46,173 nucleotides of DNA from Streptosporangiaceae bacterium (GCA_025934375.1 JAICYD010000049.1:1-46173), one strand, 5' to 3'; positions 8,072 to 15,395 are shown, counted from the stretch's first letter. The notes: generated from the letters alone by a model not told the origin. Numbers and translations are program-made.

Positions 8072-8097
8072 TCTGGGGGATTGGTGCTATCCCCCCA
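8072..8097. terminator. Hairpin (CTGGGGGAT / ATCCCCCCAG) at the end of the dehydratase gene
   Basis: Stem CTGGGGGAT, 7-base loop, stem ATCCCCCCAG. It overlaps the stop codon of the dehydratase gene. There is no U-tract, as is common in high-GC actinobacteria. The same stem sequence recurs inside pcaB, so it may be a mobile palindromic repeat rather than only a terminator. Confidence 0.5.
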
Positions 8098-9127
8098 GGT
8101 GAACGTCAGCATTCGCGCCGCTGAGGACCAGGCAGGGGAAGTCGCCGGGGACCTGGCCGGACAGCCAGGCGGCGAACACGGTGGCGGCGGCCGGCTCGAC
8201 GGCCAGCCGGAACTCCTCCCACAGCCGGTCGCGGGCGGCGATGATCTGCGCGTCGCTGACCATCGCGAGCCTGGCGTCCCCCGACTCGCAGGCGGCGAGC
8301 GCCGTCCGTCCGGCCCGGGCCGCGCCCAGGGCCGAGGCCGCCACGCTGGCCCCGTCGACGGCGACCTCGACCGGGCGGCCCGCGGCGACGGCCGCGTGCA
8401 GCGTCGGGCACCCTTCCGGCTCCACGCCGATCACGGTGCGCCGCGCGCCGCCGCCCGGCCCCGGGTGGCCAGCGCCCGGCGCCGACGAGAGCGCGCCCGC
8501 CACGCCGGCCAGCAGCCCTCCGCCGCCGACGGGGACGGCGACGACGTCGCATTCGGGCATGTCGGCGAGGATTTCCAGGCCCACCGTGGACTGGCCGGCG
8601 ATCACCGCCGGATCGTCGTAGGCGTGCACGTAGAGCAGGCCGTCGCGGGCGGCCAGGTGGCGCGCCTCGGTCTCGGCGTCGCCGTAGCTCTCGCCGTACC
8701 GGATGACCTCCGCGCCGGCCTCCATGATCCGGCGGGCCTTCACCTCCGGCACGGGGCCGGGCACGTAGACGGTGGCGTCAACGCCCAGCCAGCGGGCGGC
8801 GGCCGCGACGCCCAGGCCGTGGTTCCCGCCGGAGGCGGTGACCACGTGGCTCGGCCGACCGCCCGACGCCCGGGGGGCACGGGGGAATGCTCCGTTCGCC
8901 TCTGCGGGAGACAGCAGCGCGTTCAGCGCCCCGCGGATCTTGAAGGACCCCGTGACCTGGAGGAACTCCAGCTTGAAGGCGACCGGGCGCCCGCTGACGG
9001 TGCCGCGTAGCAGCGGGGTGCGCCGGATGTATGGGCTTATGTTCTCCGCCGCGGCCAGGTAGTCACTAGCGCGCACGCCCCTGCGTTCGGGACTGGAAAA
9101 GCCGGTAAAGAGGTCCTGGCTGGGCAC
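8087..9127 (-). CDS. Threonine/serine dehydratase-like PLP enzyme (fold type II)
   Basis: A 346-residue fold-type-II PLP enzyme like catabolic threonine dehydratase, which deaminates threonine or serine to a 2-oxo acid. The Schiff-base lysine lies in VTGSFKIRGALNAL (K63). The phosphate-contacting loops are ASGGNHGLG and PVGGGGLLAG. There is no C-terminal ACT domain, which fits a catabolic rather than biosynthetic form. GTG at 9127 is chosen because GAGGTAG lies just upstream and the previous gene (pcaD) stops 5 bp before it; longer versions would run deep into pcaD. Two Gly/Pro/Ala-rich insertions (PRAPRASGGRP, and APGAGHPGPGGGARR) interrupt otherwise conserved stretches. It ends in the pca transcript, but its metabolic link to aromatic degradation is unclear. 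Related racemases cannot be excluded. Confidence 0.8.
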   Translation of the reverse strand: MPSQDLFTGFSSPERRGVRASDYLAAAENISPYIRRTPLLRGTVSGRPVAFKLEFLQVTGSFKIRGALNALLSPAEANGAFPRAPRASGGRPSHVVTASGGNHGLGVAAAARWLGVDATVYVPGPVPEVKARRIMEAGAEVIRYGESYGDAETEARHLAARDGLLYVHAYDDPAVIAGQSTVGLEILADMPECDVVAVPVGGGGLLAGVAGALSSAPGAGHPGPGGGARRTVIGVEPEGCPTLHAAVAAGRPVEVAVDGASVAASALGAARAGRTALAACESGDARLAMVSDAQIIAARDRLWEEFRLAVEPAAATVFAAWLSGQVPGDFPCLVLSGANADVHLGG

Positions 9128-9132
9128 GGGCG

Positions 9133-9930
9133 CTACCTCGCTGCCTGGAAGTGGGTGACCAGCGCGTTGGTCACTGGGCCGGGAGCCTGGAAGTGAGCGA
9201 AGTGGGACGCGCCCCGGATGACCGTCAGCCGCGAGTCCTTGATCCCCCGCGCGGTCAGCGCCCCTTGCGGCGGCGGCGCGGCGAGGTCCTCGGCGCCGGA
9301 GATGACGAGCGTGGGCGCCTTGATGGCGGGCAGCAGCGGGCGCAGGTCCATCGCGGCGATCGCGTCGCCGCACCCCGCGTACCCGGCGGGGCTCGTGGCC
9401 CGCAGCATGCCGGCCACCCCGGCCACCTCACCGGGGCAGGCCGCCAGGAACGCCGGGGTGAACCAGCGCGGTACGACCGTGTCCACGATGGGCTCCATCC
9501 CGCCGCCGCGGACGGTCGCGGCCCGGTCCCGCCAGGACTGGGCCGACGGCAGCGGCACCAGGGCCGCGCAGATGACCGCGAGCGAGCTGATCCGCTCAGG
9601 CGCGTTCGCGGCCAGCCAGATGCCGACCATGCCGCCCAGCGACACCCCGGCGAACGCGGCTCGCTCGACCCCCAGGGCCGACAGCAGGCCCAGGACGTCG
9701 GCACCGAGCTCGGCCATGCTGTAGGGGCCGCGCGGGGCCGGGGACTGGGCACCGGGGACGCCGTGTCCCCGGTGCTCGAACCGGATGACCCGGAAATACC
9801 GCGACAGCACCGGGACCTGATGCCGCCAGATCCCCATAGTGGTGCCGATCGGGTTGGCGAGCACGAGGACGGGAGCATCGGGCGCATGCTGCGCCCCGTC
9901 GATCGTGACCGCGAGCTTCACGTCAGGCAT
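9133..9930 (-). CDS. pcaD: 3-oxoadipate enol-lactone hydrolase
   Basis: The 265-residue alpha/beta hydrolase matches PcaD, which opens 3-oxoadipate enol-lactone to 3-oxoadipate in the beta-ketoadipate pathway. The nucleophile motif is AGVSLGGMVG (S97), the acid is in SGAEDLAAPP (D215), and the histidine is in GASHFAHFQAPG (H243). The N-terminal LANPIGTTMGIWRHQVPVLS and FEHRGHG elements are characteristic. It follows pcaG by 14 bp, in the expected cluster. A TAGCGT hexamer 7 bp before the ATG suggests an additional leaderless start. In streptomycetes and relatives pcaC and pcaD are often fused (pcaL); here they are separate and far apart. Confidence 0.9.
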   Translation of the reverse strand: MPDVKLAVTIDGAQHAPDAPVLVLANPIGTTMGIWRHQVPVLSRYFRVIRFEHRGHGVPGAQSPAPRGPYSMAELGADVLGLLSALGVERAAFAGVSLGGMVGIWLAANAPERISSLAVICAALVPLPSAQSWRDRAATVRGGGMEPIVDTVVPRWFTPAFLAACPGEVAGVAGMLRATSPAGYAGCGDAIAAMDLRPLLPAIKAPTLVISGAEDLAAPPPQGALTARGIKDSRLTVIRGASHFAHFQAPGPVTNALVTHFQAAR

Positions 9931-9937
9931 GCCCGAG

Positions 9938-9943
9938 ACGCTA
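9938..9943 (-). promoter_or_regulatory. Candidate leaderless -10 (TAGCGT) for pcaD
   Basis: On the minus strand TAGCGT ends 7 bp before the ATG at 9930, within the short pcaG-pcaD junction. It could be a secondary promoter inside the operon, or chance. Confidence 0.3.
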
Positions 9944-9944
9944 T

Positions 9945-10514
9945 CTAAAGGTCAAAAAAGACCGTCTCGGCGGGGCCCTGCATGTGGATGTCGAACCGGA
10001 GCAGGCCATCGCCGGCCGGCACCGCGATCAGCGTCGCGAGGCGATCATCGGGGACCTGCGCCAGGACGGGGTCGGCCGCGTTGGCCTCGGGCTCATCCGG
10101 GAAGTAGATGCGGGTCACTGACCGGTCGAGCATGCCGCGGGAGAACACCGACACGTCGATGTGCGGAGCCTCGACCTGGCCGTCGCCAGCCGGGAGCGCG
10201 CCCGGCTTGAGCGTGACGATCTTGAACGAGCCGTCGTGGCCCGTGGGGACCCGGCCGAACCCGCGGAACGCCTTGTCCCCGTCTGGCACCGGGCCGCGCG
10301 GGTCGTCGGGGTGCGCGAACCGGCCCTCCGGCGAGGCCTGCCACGTCTCGATGAGCCCGTCCGGGATCGGGTCGCCCGCCCCGTCGAACAGGCGGCCGAT
10401 GATCGTGATCGCGCCCGCGGTGCCGGCGGGCACCACGTACGGTCCCTGGTCCCAGGGCAGCCGCATCGAGAAGTACGGCCCGACGGTCTGCGAGGGAGTG
10501 AGAAGCTCGCCCAT
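9945..10514 (-). CDS. pcaG: Protocatechuate 3,4-dioxygenase alpha subunit
   Basis: A 189-residue intradiol dioxygenase alpha chain, beginning MGELLTPSQTVGPYF and containing GRLFDGAGDPIPDGLIETWQ and APHIDVSVFSRGML, all typical of PcaG. The alpha chain lacks the full set of iron ligands but completes the active-site pocket with PcaH, forming the enzyme that cleaves protocatechuate to 3-carboxy-cis,cis-muconate. The ATG at 10514 lies 2 bp after the pcaH stop, which fits coupled translation in the usual H-G order. An upstream in-frame extension of 28 codons overlaps pcaH and is rejected. Length is normal. Confidence 0.93.
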   Translation of the reverse strand: MGELLTPSQTVGPYFSMRLPWDQGPYVVPAGTAGAITIIGRLFDGAGDPIPDGLIETWQASPEGRFAHPDDPRGPVPDGDKAFRGFGRVPTGHDGSFKIVTLKPGALPAGDGQVEAPHIDVSVFSRGMLDRSVTRIYFPDEPEANAADPVLAQVPDDRLATLIAVPAGDGLLRFDIHMQGPAETVFFDL

Positions 10515-10516
10515 GT

Positions 10517-11281
10517 CTAGTGATCGTGCCCTTCGTCTTCGAAGATGGACGCCTCGCGGCCGCGCAAGACGATGTCGAATCGGTAGGCCAGCGCCCACTC
10601 CGGCTGGGTGTCCTCGATCGAGAACGCCGCGATCATCCGCTGCCGGGCCTTCTCATCCGGCACCGAGTTGTAGATGGGGTCCAGCGGCAGCAACGGGTCG
10701 CCGGGGAAGTACATCTGGGTGACCAGCCGCTGCGTGAACGCCCGGCCGAACAGCGAGAAGTGGATGTGGGCCGGCCGCCAGGCGTTGTAATGGTTGCCCC
10801 ACGGATAGGAGCCCGGCTGGATCGTGATGAACCGGTACCGGCCGCCCTGGTCGGTGATGGCCCGGCCGACGCCGTCGAAGTTCGGGTCCAGCGGGGCGGG
10901 GTGGTGCTCGCGGGAGTGGCGGTAGCGGCCGGCCGCGTTGGTCTGCCAGATCTCGACGAGGGTGTCCGGCACCGGCTTGCCGCCGGAGTCGCGCACCTGG
11001 CCGAAGACGATGATCCGCTGGCCCTGCGGCTCGCCGGCGTGCCCCGCGGTCAGGTCGGCGTCCTGCATCGTGATGAGGTCATCGCCCAGCAGCGGGCCGG
11101 TCACCTCGGTCAGCCGGTGCGGCAACAGCACCAGGGGCCTGGTCGGGTGCCGCAGGCCGGTCGACTTGTAGGGCGGGAAGTCCAGCGGCGGGTGGTTGCC
11201 GGGCTCCGGCTTGGCGTACGTCGGCAGGACCAGCTCGCCGGGGGCGTGCGGGATCACCAGCCGGTGTTGCGACACTGTCAT
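10517..11281 (-). CDS. pcaH: Protocatechuate 3,4-dioxygenase beta subunit
   Basis: This 254-residue beta chain carries the non-heme iron(III) site. The four ligands can be read by spacing as Y120 (GRYRH), Y159 (PGSYPW), H172 and H174 (AWRPAHIHF). This matches the 39-, 13- and 2-residue intervals of the Pseudomonas enzyme. The PTRPLVLLPHRLTEVTGP N-terminus is also characteristic. A strong ribosome-binding site (AAGGAG) lies 8 bp before the ATG. The gene follows pcaJ by 35 bp in the same transcript and precedes pcaG. The substrate assignment rests on co-occurrence with pcaG, pcaB, pcaC and pcaD. Confidence 0.95.
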   Translation of the reverse strand: MTVSQHRLVIPHAPGELVLPTYAKPEPGNHPPLDFPPYKSTGLRHPTRPLVLLPHRLTEVTGPLLGDDLITMQDADLTAGHAGEPQGQRIIVFGQVRDSGGKPVPDTLVEIWQTNAAGRYRHSREHHPAPLDPNFDGVGRAITDQGGRYRFITIQPGSYPWGNHYNAWRPAHIHFSLFGRAFTQRLVTQMYFPGDPLLPLDPIYNSVPDEKARQRMIAAFSIEDTQPEWALAYRFDIVLRGREASIFEDEGHDH

Positions 11282-11316
11282 GAGGAACGCTCCTTTTCAG
11301 CGTTGTCCGCTGGCTC

Positions 11317-12084
11317 TTACTCGCTGGCCTTTTCGCTGGCGTTGAACTTGCGCAGGGCGGCCAGCTCGTGGCTGGTGGGCGGCGCGATGACCTCCGGCTC
11401 GGTGGCGAACTGGACGTCCCAGCCGGTCCGCTCCCGGACGGTGTCTCGGCTGACGCCCTCGAAAAGCGCGGTCATGGTGAACTCGCAAGTCCGCGGGTCC
11501 GGGGTGAGGATGCCGAGGTCGGTGATGATCTGCCGCGGGCCCTTGCCGCGCAGCCCGAGCTTCTCGCGCGTGCCGGGGCCGTCACCATACCCGACGCTGG
11601 TGATGAACTCCACCCGCTCCACGAAGGCGCGCTTGGTCTGCCGGACGATGACGATGACCTCCTTGCTGGAGGCCGCGATCTCGGGCGCGCCGCCGGCGCC
11701 GGGCAGCCGGACCTTCGGGTGGGCGTAGTCGCCGCCGACGATGGTGGTGTTGATGTTGCCGAACTTGTCGATCTGCGCCGCCCCGAGGAAGCCGACGTCG
11801 ATGCGGCCCGGCTGCAGCCAGTAGTTGAAGATCTCCGGGACAGTGATGACCGCGTCGGCGGTCTCGGCGAGGATGCCGTCGCCGATCGACAGCGGCAGCC
11901 GGTCCGGCTTGGCCCCGATGGTGCCTGACTCGTAGATGAGCACGAGGTTGGGCGCGTGAGTGGCCCGGGCGAGGTTGGATGCCGCACTCGGCAGGCCGAT
12001 CCCGACGAAGCAGGAGATTCCGTCGGTGAGGGCGCGGGCCGCCGCGACGGTCATCATCTCGTCAGAGGTGTAGCCCTCGCTCAC
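11317..12084 (-). CDS. pcaJ: 3-oxoadipate CoA-transferase beta subunit
   Basis: A 255-residue class I CoA-transferase beta chain. YTSDEMMTVAAARALTDG, the glutamate-containing IYESGTIGAKP, and DVGFLGAAQIDKFGNINTT are family hallmarks, and the glutamate in YESG is the expected catalytic residue. With PcaI it would activate 3-oxoadipate using succinyl-CoA. The GTG at 12084 overlaps the pcaI stop (GTGA), indicating coupled translation. The sequence also resembles glutaconate CoA-transferase-type subunits, so the assignment to 3-oxoadipate rests on its position immediately before pcaH. Confidence 0.88.
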   Translation of the reverse strand: MSEGYTSDEMMTVAAARALTDGISCFVGIGLPSAASNLARATHAPNLVLIYESGTIGAKPDRLPLSIGDGILAETADAVITVPEIFNYWLQPGRIDVGFLGAAQIDKFGNINTTIVGGDYAHPKVRLPGAGGAPEIAASSKEVIVIVRQTKRAFVERVEFITSVGYGDGPGTREKLGLRGKGPRQIITDLGILTPDPRTCEFTMTALFEGVSRDTVRERTGWDVQFATEPEVIAPPTSHELAALRKFNASEKASE

Positions 12085-12902
12085 CGGTGCACCGCCGTCT
12101 CCCCGTAGATGTGGTCTTCCAGCCAGCCGCTGAACCTCTGGCGGTCGCGCGCGATCGGGTCCCAGGCCTGGTAGTACTGGTTGTCCCGCTCGGTGTAGCC
12201 GGACGCGTAGGAGGGGTGCGCGCCGTTGGGGACGCGGGCCACGTAGCTGACGGCCCAGGCGGGCAGGACGACGGCGGTGGGCCGCGGCTGGAGCTCGTCC
12301 ACGATCTCCTCGACGGTGACGATCGCCCGCCGGGAGGCGAGCACGGCCTCCTTCTGCACGCCGGCCAGGCCCCACAGCTGCACGTTGCCGTGCCGGTCCG
12401 CCTGCTGGGCGTGGATGATCGCGACGTCCGGGTTCAGGGCTTGCACGGCCATCAGGGTCTCGCCGGTGAACGGGCAGGTGATCGGCTTGATCGTGTCGGT
12501 CACCTCGGCCAGCCCGGTGCCGGCGTAACCGCGCAGGACCGCGAAGGGCAGGCCGGACGCGCCGGCCACGTACCGGTTGGCCATCCCGGCATGGCTGTGC
12601 TCCTCGATCTCCAGCGGCCGCGGCCAGCCGTGCTCGACGGCGTCGCGGAAGCGGTGCAGCGAGCCGACCCCCGGGTTGCCGCCCCAGGAGAAGATCAGCT
12701 TGCGGGCGCACCCGGCGCCGATCAGCTGGTCGTAGATGACGTCCGGCGTCATCCGGATCAGCGTCAGGTCACGCCTGCGCTGCCTGATTACCTCATGGCC
12801 CGCCGCGAACGGGATCAGGTGCGTGAACCCCTCCATCGCGACCGCGTCACCGTCGTGCACCGCGTCGGCGACGGCCTGCGCGAGCGAGACGATCTCCGCC
12901 AT
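12081..12902 (-). CDS. pcaI: 3-oxoadipate CoA-transferase alpha subunit
   Basis: A 273-residue CoA-transferase alpha chain with AVADAVHDGDAVAMEGFTHL at the N-terminus, the glycine-rich FSWGGNPGVGSLHRF, and a central LNPDVAIIHAQQADRHGNVQ, typical of the family. It pairs with PcaJ. ATG at 12902 is preferred over one nine codons upstream because AGGAG sits correctly before it. The gene heads the pcaIJHGD transcript and follows a 410-bp gap that probably contains its promoter. The usual thiolase partner pcaF is not adjacent. Confidence 0.88.
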   Translation of the reverse strand: MAEIVSLAQAVADAVHDGDAVAMEGFTHLIPFAAGHEVIRQRRRDLTLIRMTPDVIYDQLIGAGCARKLIFSWGGNPGVGSLHRFRDAVEHGWPRPLEIEEHSHAGMANRYVAGASGLPFAVLRGYAGTGLAEVTDTIKPITCPFTGETLMAVQALNPDVAIIHAQQADRHGNVQLWGLAGVQKEAVLASRRAIVTVEEIVDELQPRPTAVVLPAWAVSYVARVPNGAHPSYASGYTERDNQYYQAWDPIARDRQRFSGWLEDHIYGETAVHR

Positions 12903-13036
12903 GTCGCTCCTGTCCTGGTGTTTACTCAACGATACCTTTTTGCCGCCGCCTAGAGTACAGGCGTTCGCAGAACGGACGCTCGCTGGTGGCCTGCCCCAAA
13001 CATGCAGGTCGGACGGCTATCGCCAAGGACAATGCC

Positions 13037-13085
13037 TTATATATTCCCCAAGGATCTATCACTAACTGTGACGATATAAACGCAC
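13037..13085 (-). promoter_or_regulatory. AT-rich candidate promoter/operator for pcaIJHGD
   Basis: About 49 bp of strongly AT-rich sequence in very GC-rich surroundings, with several TATA-like hexamers on the minus strand and the imperfect palindrome TCACTAACTGTGA at 13059-13071. A regulator-binding site is plausible, but the regulator is not in the window. Confidence 0.4.
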
Positions 13086-13131
13086 TTCGTTGGGTTCGCG
13101 CGCACCACGGGACCCGGCCGCGCCCGCGCCG

Positions 13132-13303
13132 GGGCTCCGGCTGTGCTCCGGCGGGCTCCGGCTGTGCTCCGGCTGTGCTCCGGCGGGCTCCGGCTGTGCT
13201 CCGGCTGCGCCCCCGCGGGCTCCGGCTGTGCTCCGGCTGCGCCCCCGCGGGCTCCGGCTGTGCCCCGGCGGGCTCCGGCTGTGCCCCCGCGGGCTCCGCC
13301 CGC
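13132..13303. repeat. GC-rich tandem repeat (21/32-bp units) between pcaC and pcaI
   Basis: About six units each begin GGGCTCCGGCTGTG and continue GCTCCGGC or GCCCCCGC. Unit lengths alternate between 21 and 32 bp because an 11-bp subunit (TGYGCYCCSGC) is present once or twice. The array starts 10 bp after the pcaC stop and covers about 170 bp. This is a minisatellite and is likely to vary in copy number. Confidence 0.85.
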
Positions 13304-13312
13304 ATCTTGCTG

Positions 13313-13693
13313 TTATCCGCGATCGGCTTCGAGGGTCCGGTTGGCGATGGCGAAGGCGCGGTTGGCGACCGGGACCCCGGCGTACAGGCCGACCTGGAGC
13401 AGCACCTCCTGGATCTGCTCCTCGGTGAGCCCGTTGCGCAGCGCCGCCCGCACGTGCATCGCGAGCTCGTCCTCGTGCTGCAGCGCGGCCAGCACCGTGA
13501 GCGTGACGAGGCTGCGCTCGGCGCGGGTCAGGCCGGGGCGGGACCAGACCTCGCCCCACGCGTAACGGGTGATGAAGTCCTGGAACGGGGCGGTGAACTC
13601 GGTCGTGCCGGCGACCGCCCGGTCGACGTGCGCGTCGCCCAGGACCGCCCGGCGGACCCGCATCCCCTGCTCGGTGCGCTCGCTGTCATCCAT
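13313..13693 (-). CDS. pcaC: 4-carboxymuconolactone decarboxylase
   Basis: A 126-residue, all-helical CMD-family protein: GTTEFTAPFQDFITRYAWGE, LTRAERSLVTLTVLAAL, and the catalytic region EDELAMHVRAALRNGLTEEQ with IQEVLLQVGLYAGVP. It converts 4-carboxymuconolactone to 3-oxoadipate enol-lactone, the substrate of PcaD. The ATG at 13693 is supported by GGGAG upstream; an in-frame extension of 23 codons has no family similarity. The carboxymuconolactone version is preferred over AhpD-like relatives because there is no CxxC motif and the cluster is clearly pca. It stands alone between two repeat-filled gaps. Confidence 0.9.
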   Translation of the reverse strand: MDDSERTEQGMRVRRAVLGDAHVDRAVAGTTEFTAPFQDFITRYAWGEVWSRPGLTRAERSLVTLTVLAALQHEDELAMHVRAALRNGLTEEQIQEVLLQVGLYAGVPVANRAFAIANRTLEADRG

Positions 13694-13756
13694 GTCGCTG
13701 CTCCCTGGTCTGAGTGGGTCACGGGCGCGCTCGCCTCGCCCGGCCGCGCGCCGGCC

Positions 13757-13925
13757 GCGCATTCACCGCGTTCCTAACGGAGGGAATGCGCATTCGCCGC
13801 GCAAGAGCGTATCCGAATGCGCATTTACCGCGTTCCGCGGCGGAGTGAATGCGCAGTCGCCCGCGTGCGGTGACGAGGTAAATGCGCGCATTCACCACGT
13901 CACCCGCGGGCGGTGAATGCGCATT
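13757..13925. repeat. Cluster of AATGCGCATT palindromes between pcaC and pcaB
   Basis: Copies of the palindrome AATGCGCATT lie at 13785-13794, 13816-13825 and 13916-13925, with variants AATGCGCAGT (13848-13857) and AATGCGCGCATT (13881-13892) and a half-site GCGCATTCACCGCG (13757-13770). Flanks are also related: GGTGA or GGTAA before, and TTCACC, TTTACC or TTCGCC after, so each copy can fold as a longer hairpin. Spacing is about 31-35 bp. The run fills the 238-bp gap. Both an intergenic palindromic repeat family and an array of operator sites are possible. Confidence 0.8.
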
Positions 13926-13931
13926 TCGCCT

Positions 13932-15389
13932 TTAGCCGAGGGCGTCCCGGGCGTGGGCGCGCAGCGCCGCGTCGATGAACGCGCCGGACGCGCCCAGGTA
14001 GCCCGCCGGGTTCAGCGCCGCCTCGACCTGGTCCGCGGTGATCCCGGCGACGTCGGCGCCCGCGCTTTCCAGCGCCGTCAGCAGCACGTCGCGCAGCGGC
14101 AGCCCGGAGCTGACCGCGCGGGCGGCGGCGCCGGCCACCAGGTCGTGCGCCCGCGGGCGGCCAAGCGCATCCGCCAGCAGGCCGGTTACCTGCTCGGCGA
14201 GCGGCAGCCCGCCGGAGGCGCCGAGGTTGGCCGCCATCCGCGAGGAGTCGACCCGCAGGCCGGCCAGCAGGTCAACGCCCCACGCGGCGGCCGACCCGGC
14301 CAGTCGCAGGACGTCGCTGAACGGCTGCCATTCCGCGTGCCAGGCCCCCGCCGCGCGCTGGTGCTCCTGCTCGGCGCACGCCACGAGCGTCGCCAGCAGC
14401 CCCGGCACCTGCCGGGCGCAGCCGAGGATGGCGATCGCGGCGACCGGGTTGCTCTTGTTCGGCATCGCCGAGGAGCCGCCGCGCCGGGGCGCCCTATCTC
14501 CTCCGGGGGCCGGCCCCCCGGTGACCCCCCGACTGGGGGAACTACCCGTCCCCCCAGGCCCCCCGGGCCCGGGGCCCTCCAGCACCTCGCCGACCTCGGT
14601 CTGGGCCAGCAGCGTGACGTCCCTGGCGATCTTGCCGAGCGCGGCGGTCACCCGCGCCATCGCGGCGGCGACGTCGATGACCCGCAGCCGCTGGGTGTGC
14701 CACGGCAACGCCGGGGCCGCCAGCCCGAGCTCCTCAGCCAGCAGGGTCACCACCCGCGGGCCATCGGCGCCCAGCGAGGCGAGCGTGCCCGCGGCCCCGC
14801 CGAACTGCACGGCCAGCCGGGTAGCGCGCACGGCTTCCAGGCCGGCCCGCGCCTCGTCCAGGCCGGCCAGCCATCCCGCGGCCACCAGCCCGAACGTCAC
14901 CGGGACGGCCTGCTGCAGCAGCGTCCGCCCGATCATGAGGGTGCCGCGGTGCGCGGCCGCGAGCCGCGCGGCGGCGTCCGCCGCGGCCGACACGTCGGCC
15001 AGCACGGCGTCGGCCGCCTCGCGAGCCAGCAGCATCGCCGCCGTGTCCATGATGTCCTGGCTGGTCGCGCCCTGGTGCACGGCCGGCGCCGCGAACGCCG
15101 GGACGCGCCGGGCGAGCACCCGGGCCAGGCCGGGGACGGGATTTCCGGTCAGCTCGGCGGACCGGGCGACCTCGGCGGCCTCGGCCGGCGAGAAATCCCG
15201 GGCGGCGGCCGCCTTGGTGACCGCCTCCCCGGCCCCCGACGGCGCCCGCCCGGCCCGCTCCACCGCGCGGGCCAGGCCCGCCTCCACGTCTAGCAGCGCT
15301 TGCAGCCACGCGGCGTCACCGGCGCCGGCGCCGCCGCGGTTGAAGACCCCCCCGAACAGTCTGGATGTTCCGGCATTCTGGTCAGGCAT
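13932..15389 (-). CDS. pcaB: 3-carboxy-cis,cis-muconate cycloisomerase with palindromic insertion
   Basis: A 485-residue member of the fumarase/aspartase superfamily. The signature GGSSAMPNKSNPVAA, together with VHQGATSQDIMDTAAMLLAR, identifies PcaB, which lactonises 3-carboxymuconate. About 25-30 extra residues rich in G, P and R interrupt the sequence between TEVGEVLEG and the signature loop; they are encoded by a set of GC palindromes (14494-14580). The insertion keeps the frame and falls in the flexible loop before the catalytic serine, so the enzyme may still work. The ATG at 15389 lies only 22 bp from the divergent gabT start, with TAACAT 6 bp before it, consistent with a leaderless transcript. 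Confidence 0.9.
   Translation of the reverse strand: MPDQNAGTSRLFGGVFNRGGAGAGDAAWLQALLDVEAGLARAVERAGRAPSGAGEAVTKAAAARDFSPAEAAEVARSAELTGNPVPGLARVLARRVPAFAAPAVHQGATSQDIMDTAAMLLAREAADAVLADVSAAADAAARLAAAHRGTLMIGRTLLQQAVPVTFGLVAAGWLAGLDEARAGLEAVRATRLAVQFGGAAGTLASLGADGPRVVTLLAEELGLAAPALPWHTQRLRVIDVAAAMARVTAALGKIARDVTLLAQTEVGEVLEGPGPGGPGGTGSSPSRGVTGGPAPGGDRAPRRGGSSAMPNKSNPVAAIAILGCARQVPGLLATLVACAEQEHQRAAGAWHAEWQPFSDVLRLAGSAAAWGVDLLAGLRVDSSRMAANLGASGGLPLAEQVTGLLADALGRPRAHDLVAGAAARAVSSGLPLRDVLLTALESAGADVAGITADQVEAALNPAGYLGASGAFIDAALRAHARDALG
14494..14580. repeat. Palindromic repeat element inserted in frame within pcaB
   Basis: Three adjacent palindromic segments: CCGGGGGCCGGCCCCCCGG near 14503-14521; CTGGGGGA (14533-14540) with TCCCCCCAG (14549-14557); and GGCCCCCCGGGCCCGGGGCC at 14558-14577. 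The middle stem matches the hairpin at 8072-8097. The segment encodes the extra Gly/Pro-rich loop of PcaB. Confidence 0.65.
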
Positions 15390-15395
15390 GACCGG

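Larger units (their letters stand above)
12903..13312. other. 410-bp pcaC-pcaI intergenic region
   Basis: There is no convincing gene here. The half next to pcaI holds an AT-rich island (13037-13085), conspicuous in this genome and containing TATATATT, GATATAAAC and the imperfect palindrome TCACTAACTGTGA (13059-13071). It is a likely promoter/operator area for pcaIJHGD. A TATCGT hexamer lies closer to pcaI. The half next to pcaC is filled by a GC-rich tandem repeat described separately. Peptides from the repeat (Pro/Ala/Gly/Ser-rich) have no ribosome-binding site and I do not call them genes. Confidence 0.5.

Noticed and set aside
10515..10598. Upstream extension of pcaG
   Set aside because: It overlaps the end of pcaH and has no resemblance to the PcaG N-terminus, which begins at MGELLTPSQTVGPYF.
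13132..13303. Tandem repeat considered as a CRISPR array
   Set aside because: Units are directly adjacent with no unique spacers of regular length, and no cas genes are present.
13062..13559. Collagen-like Pro/Ala/Gly/Ser peptides from the 13.1-13.3 kb repeat
   Set aside because: Open frames exist on both strands of the repeat, but there is no ribosome-binding site or family similarity, and they overlap pcaC in the wrong frame.
13757..13925. AATGCGCATT cluster considered as a CRISPR array or replication origin
   Set aside because: The repeated core is only about 10-18 bp and irregularly flanked, and no dnaA, parAB or cas gene is near. It does not match DnaA boxes.
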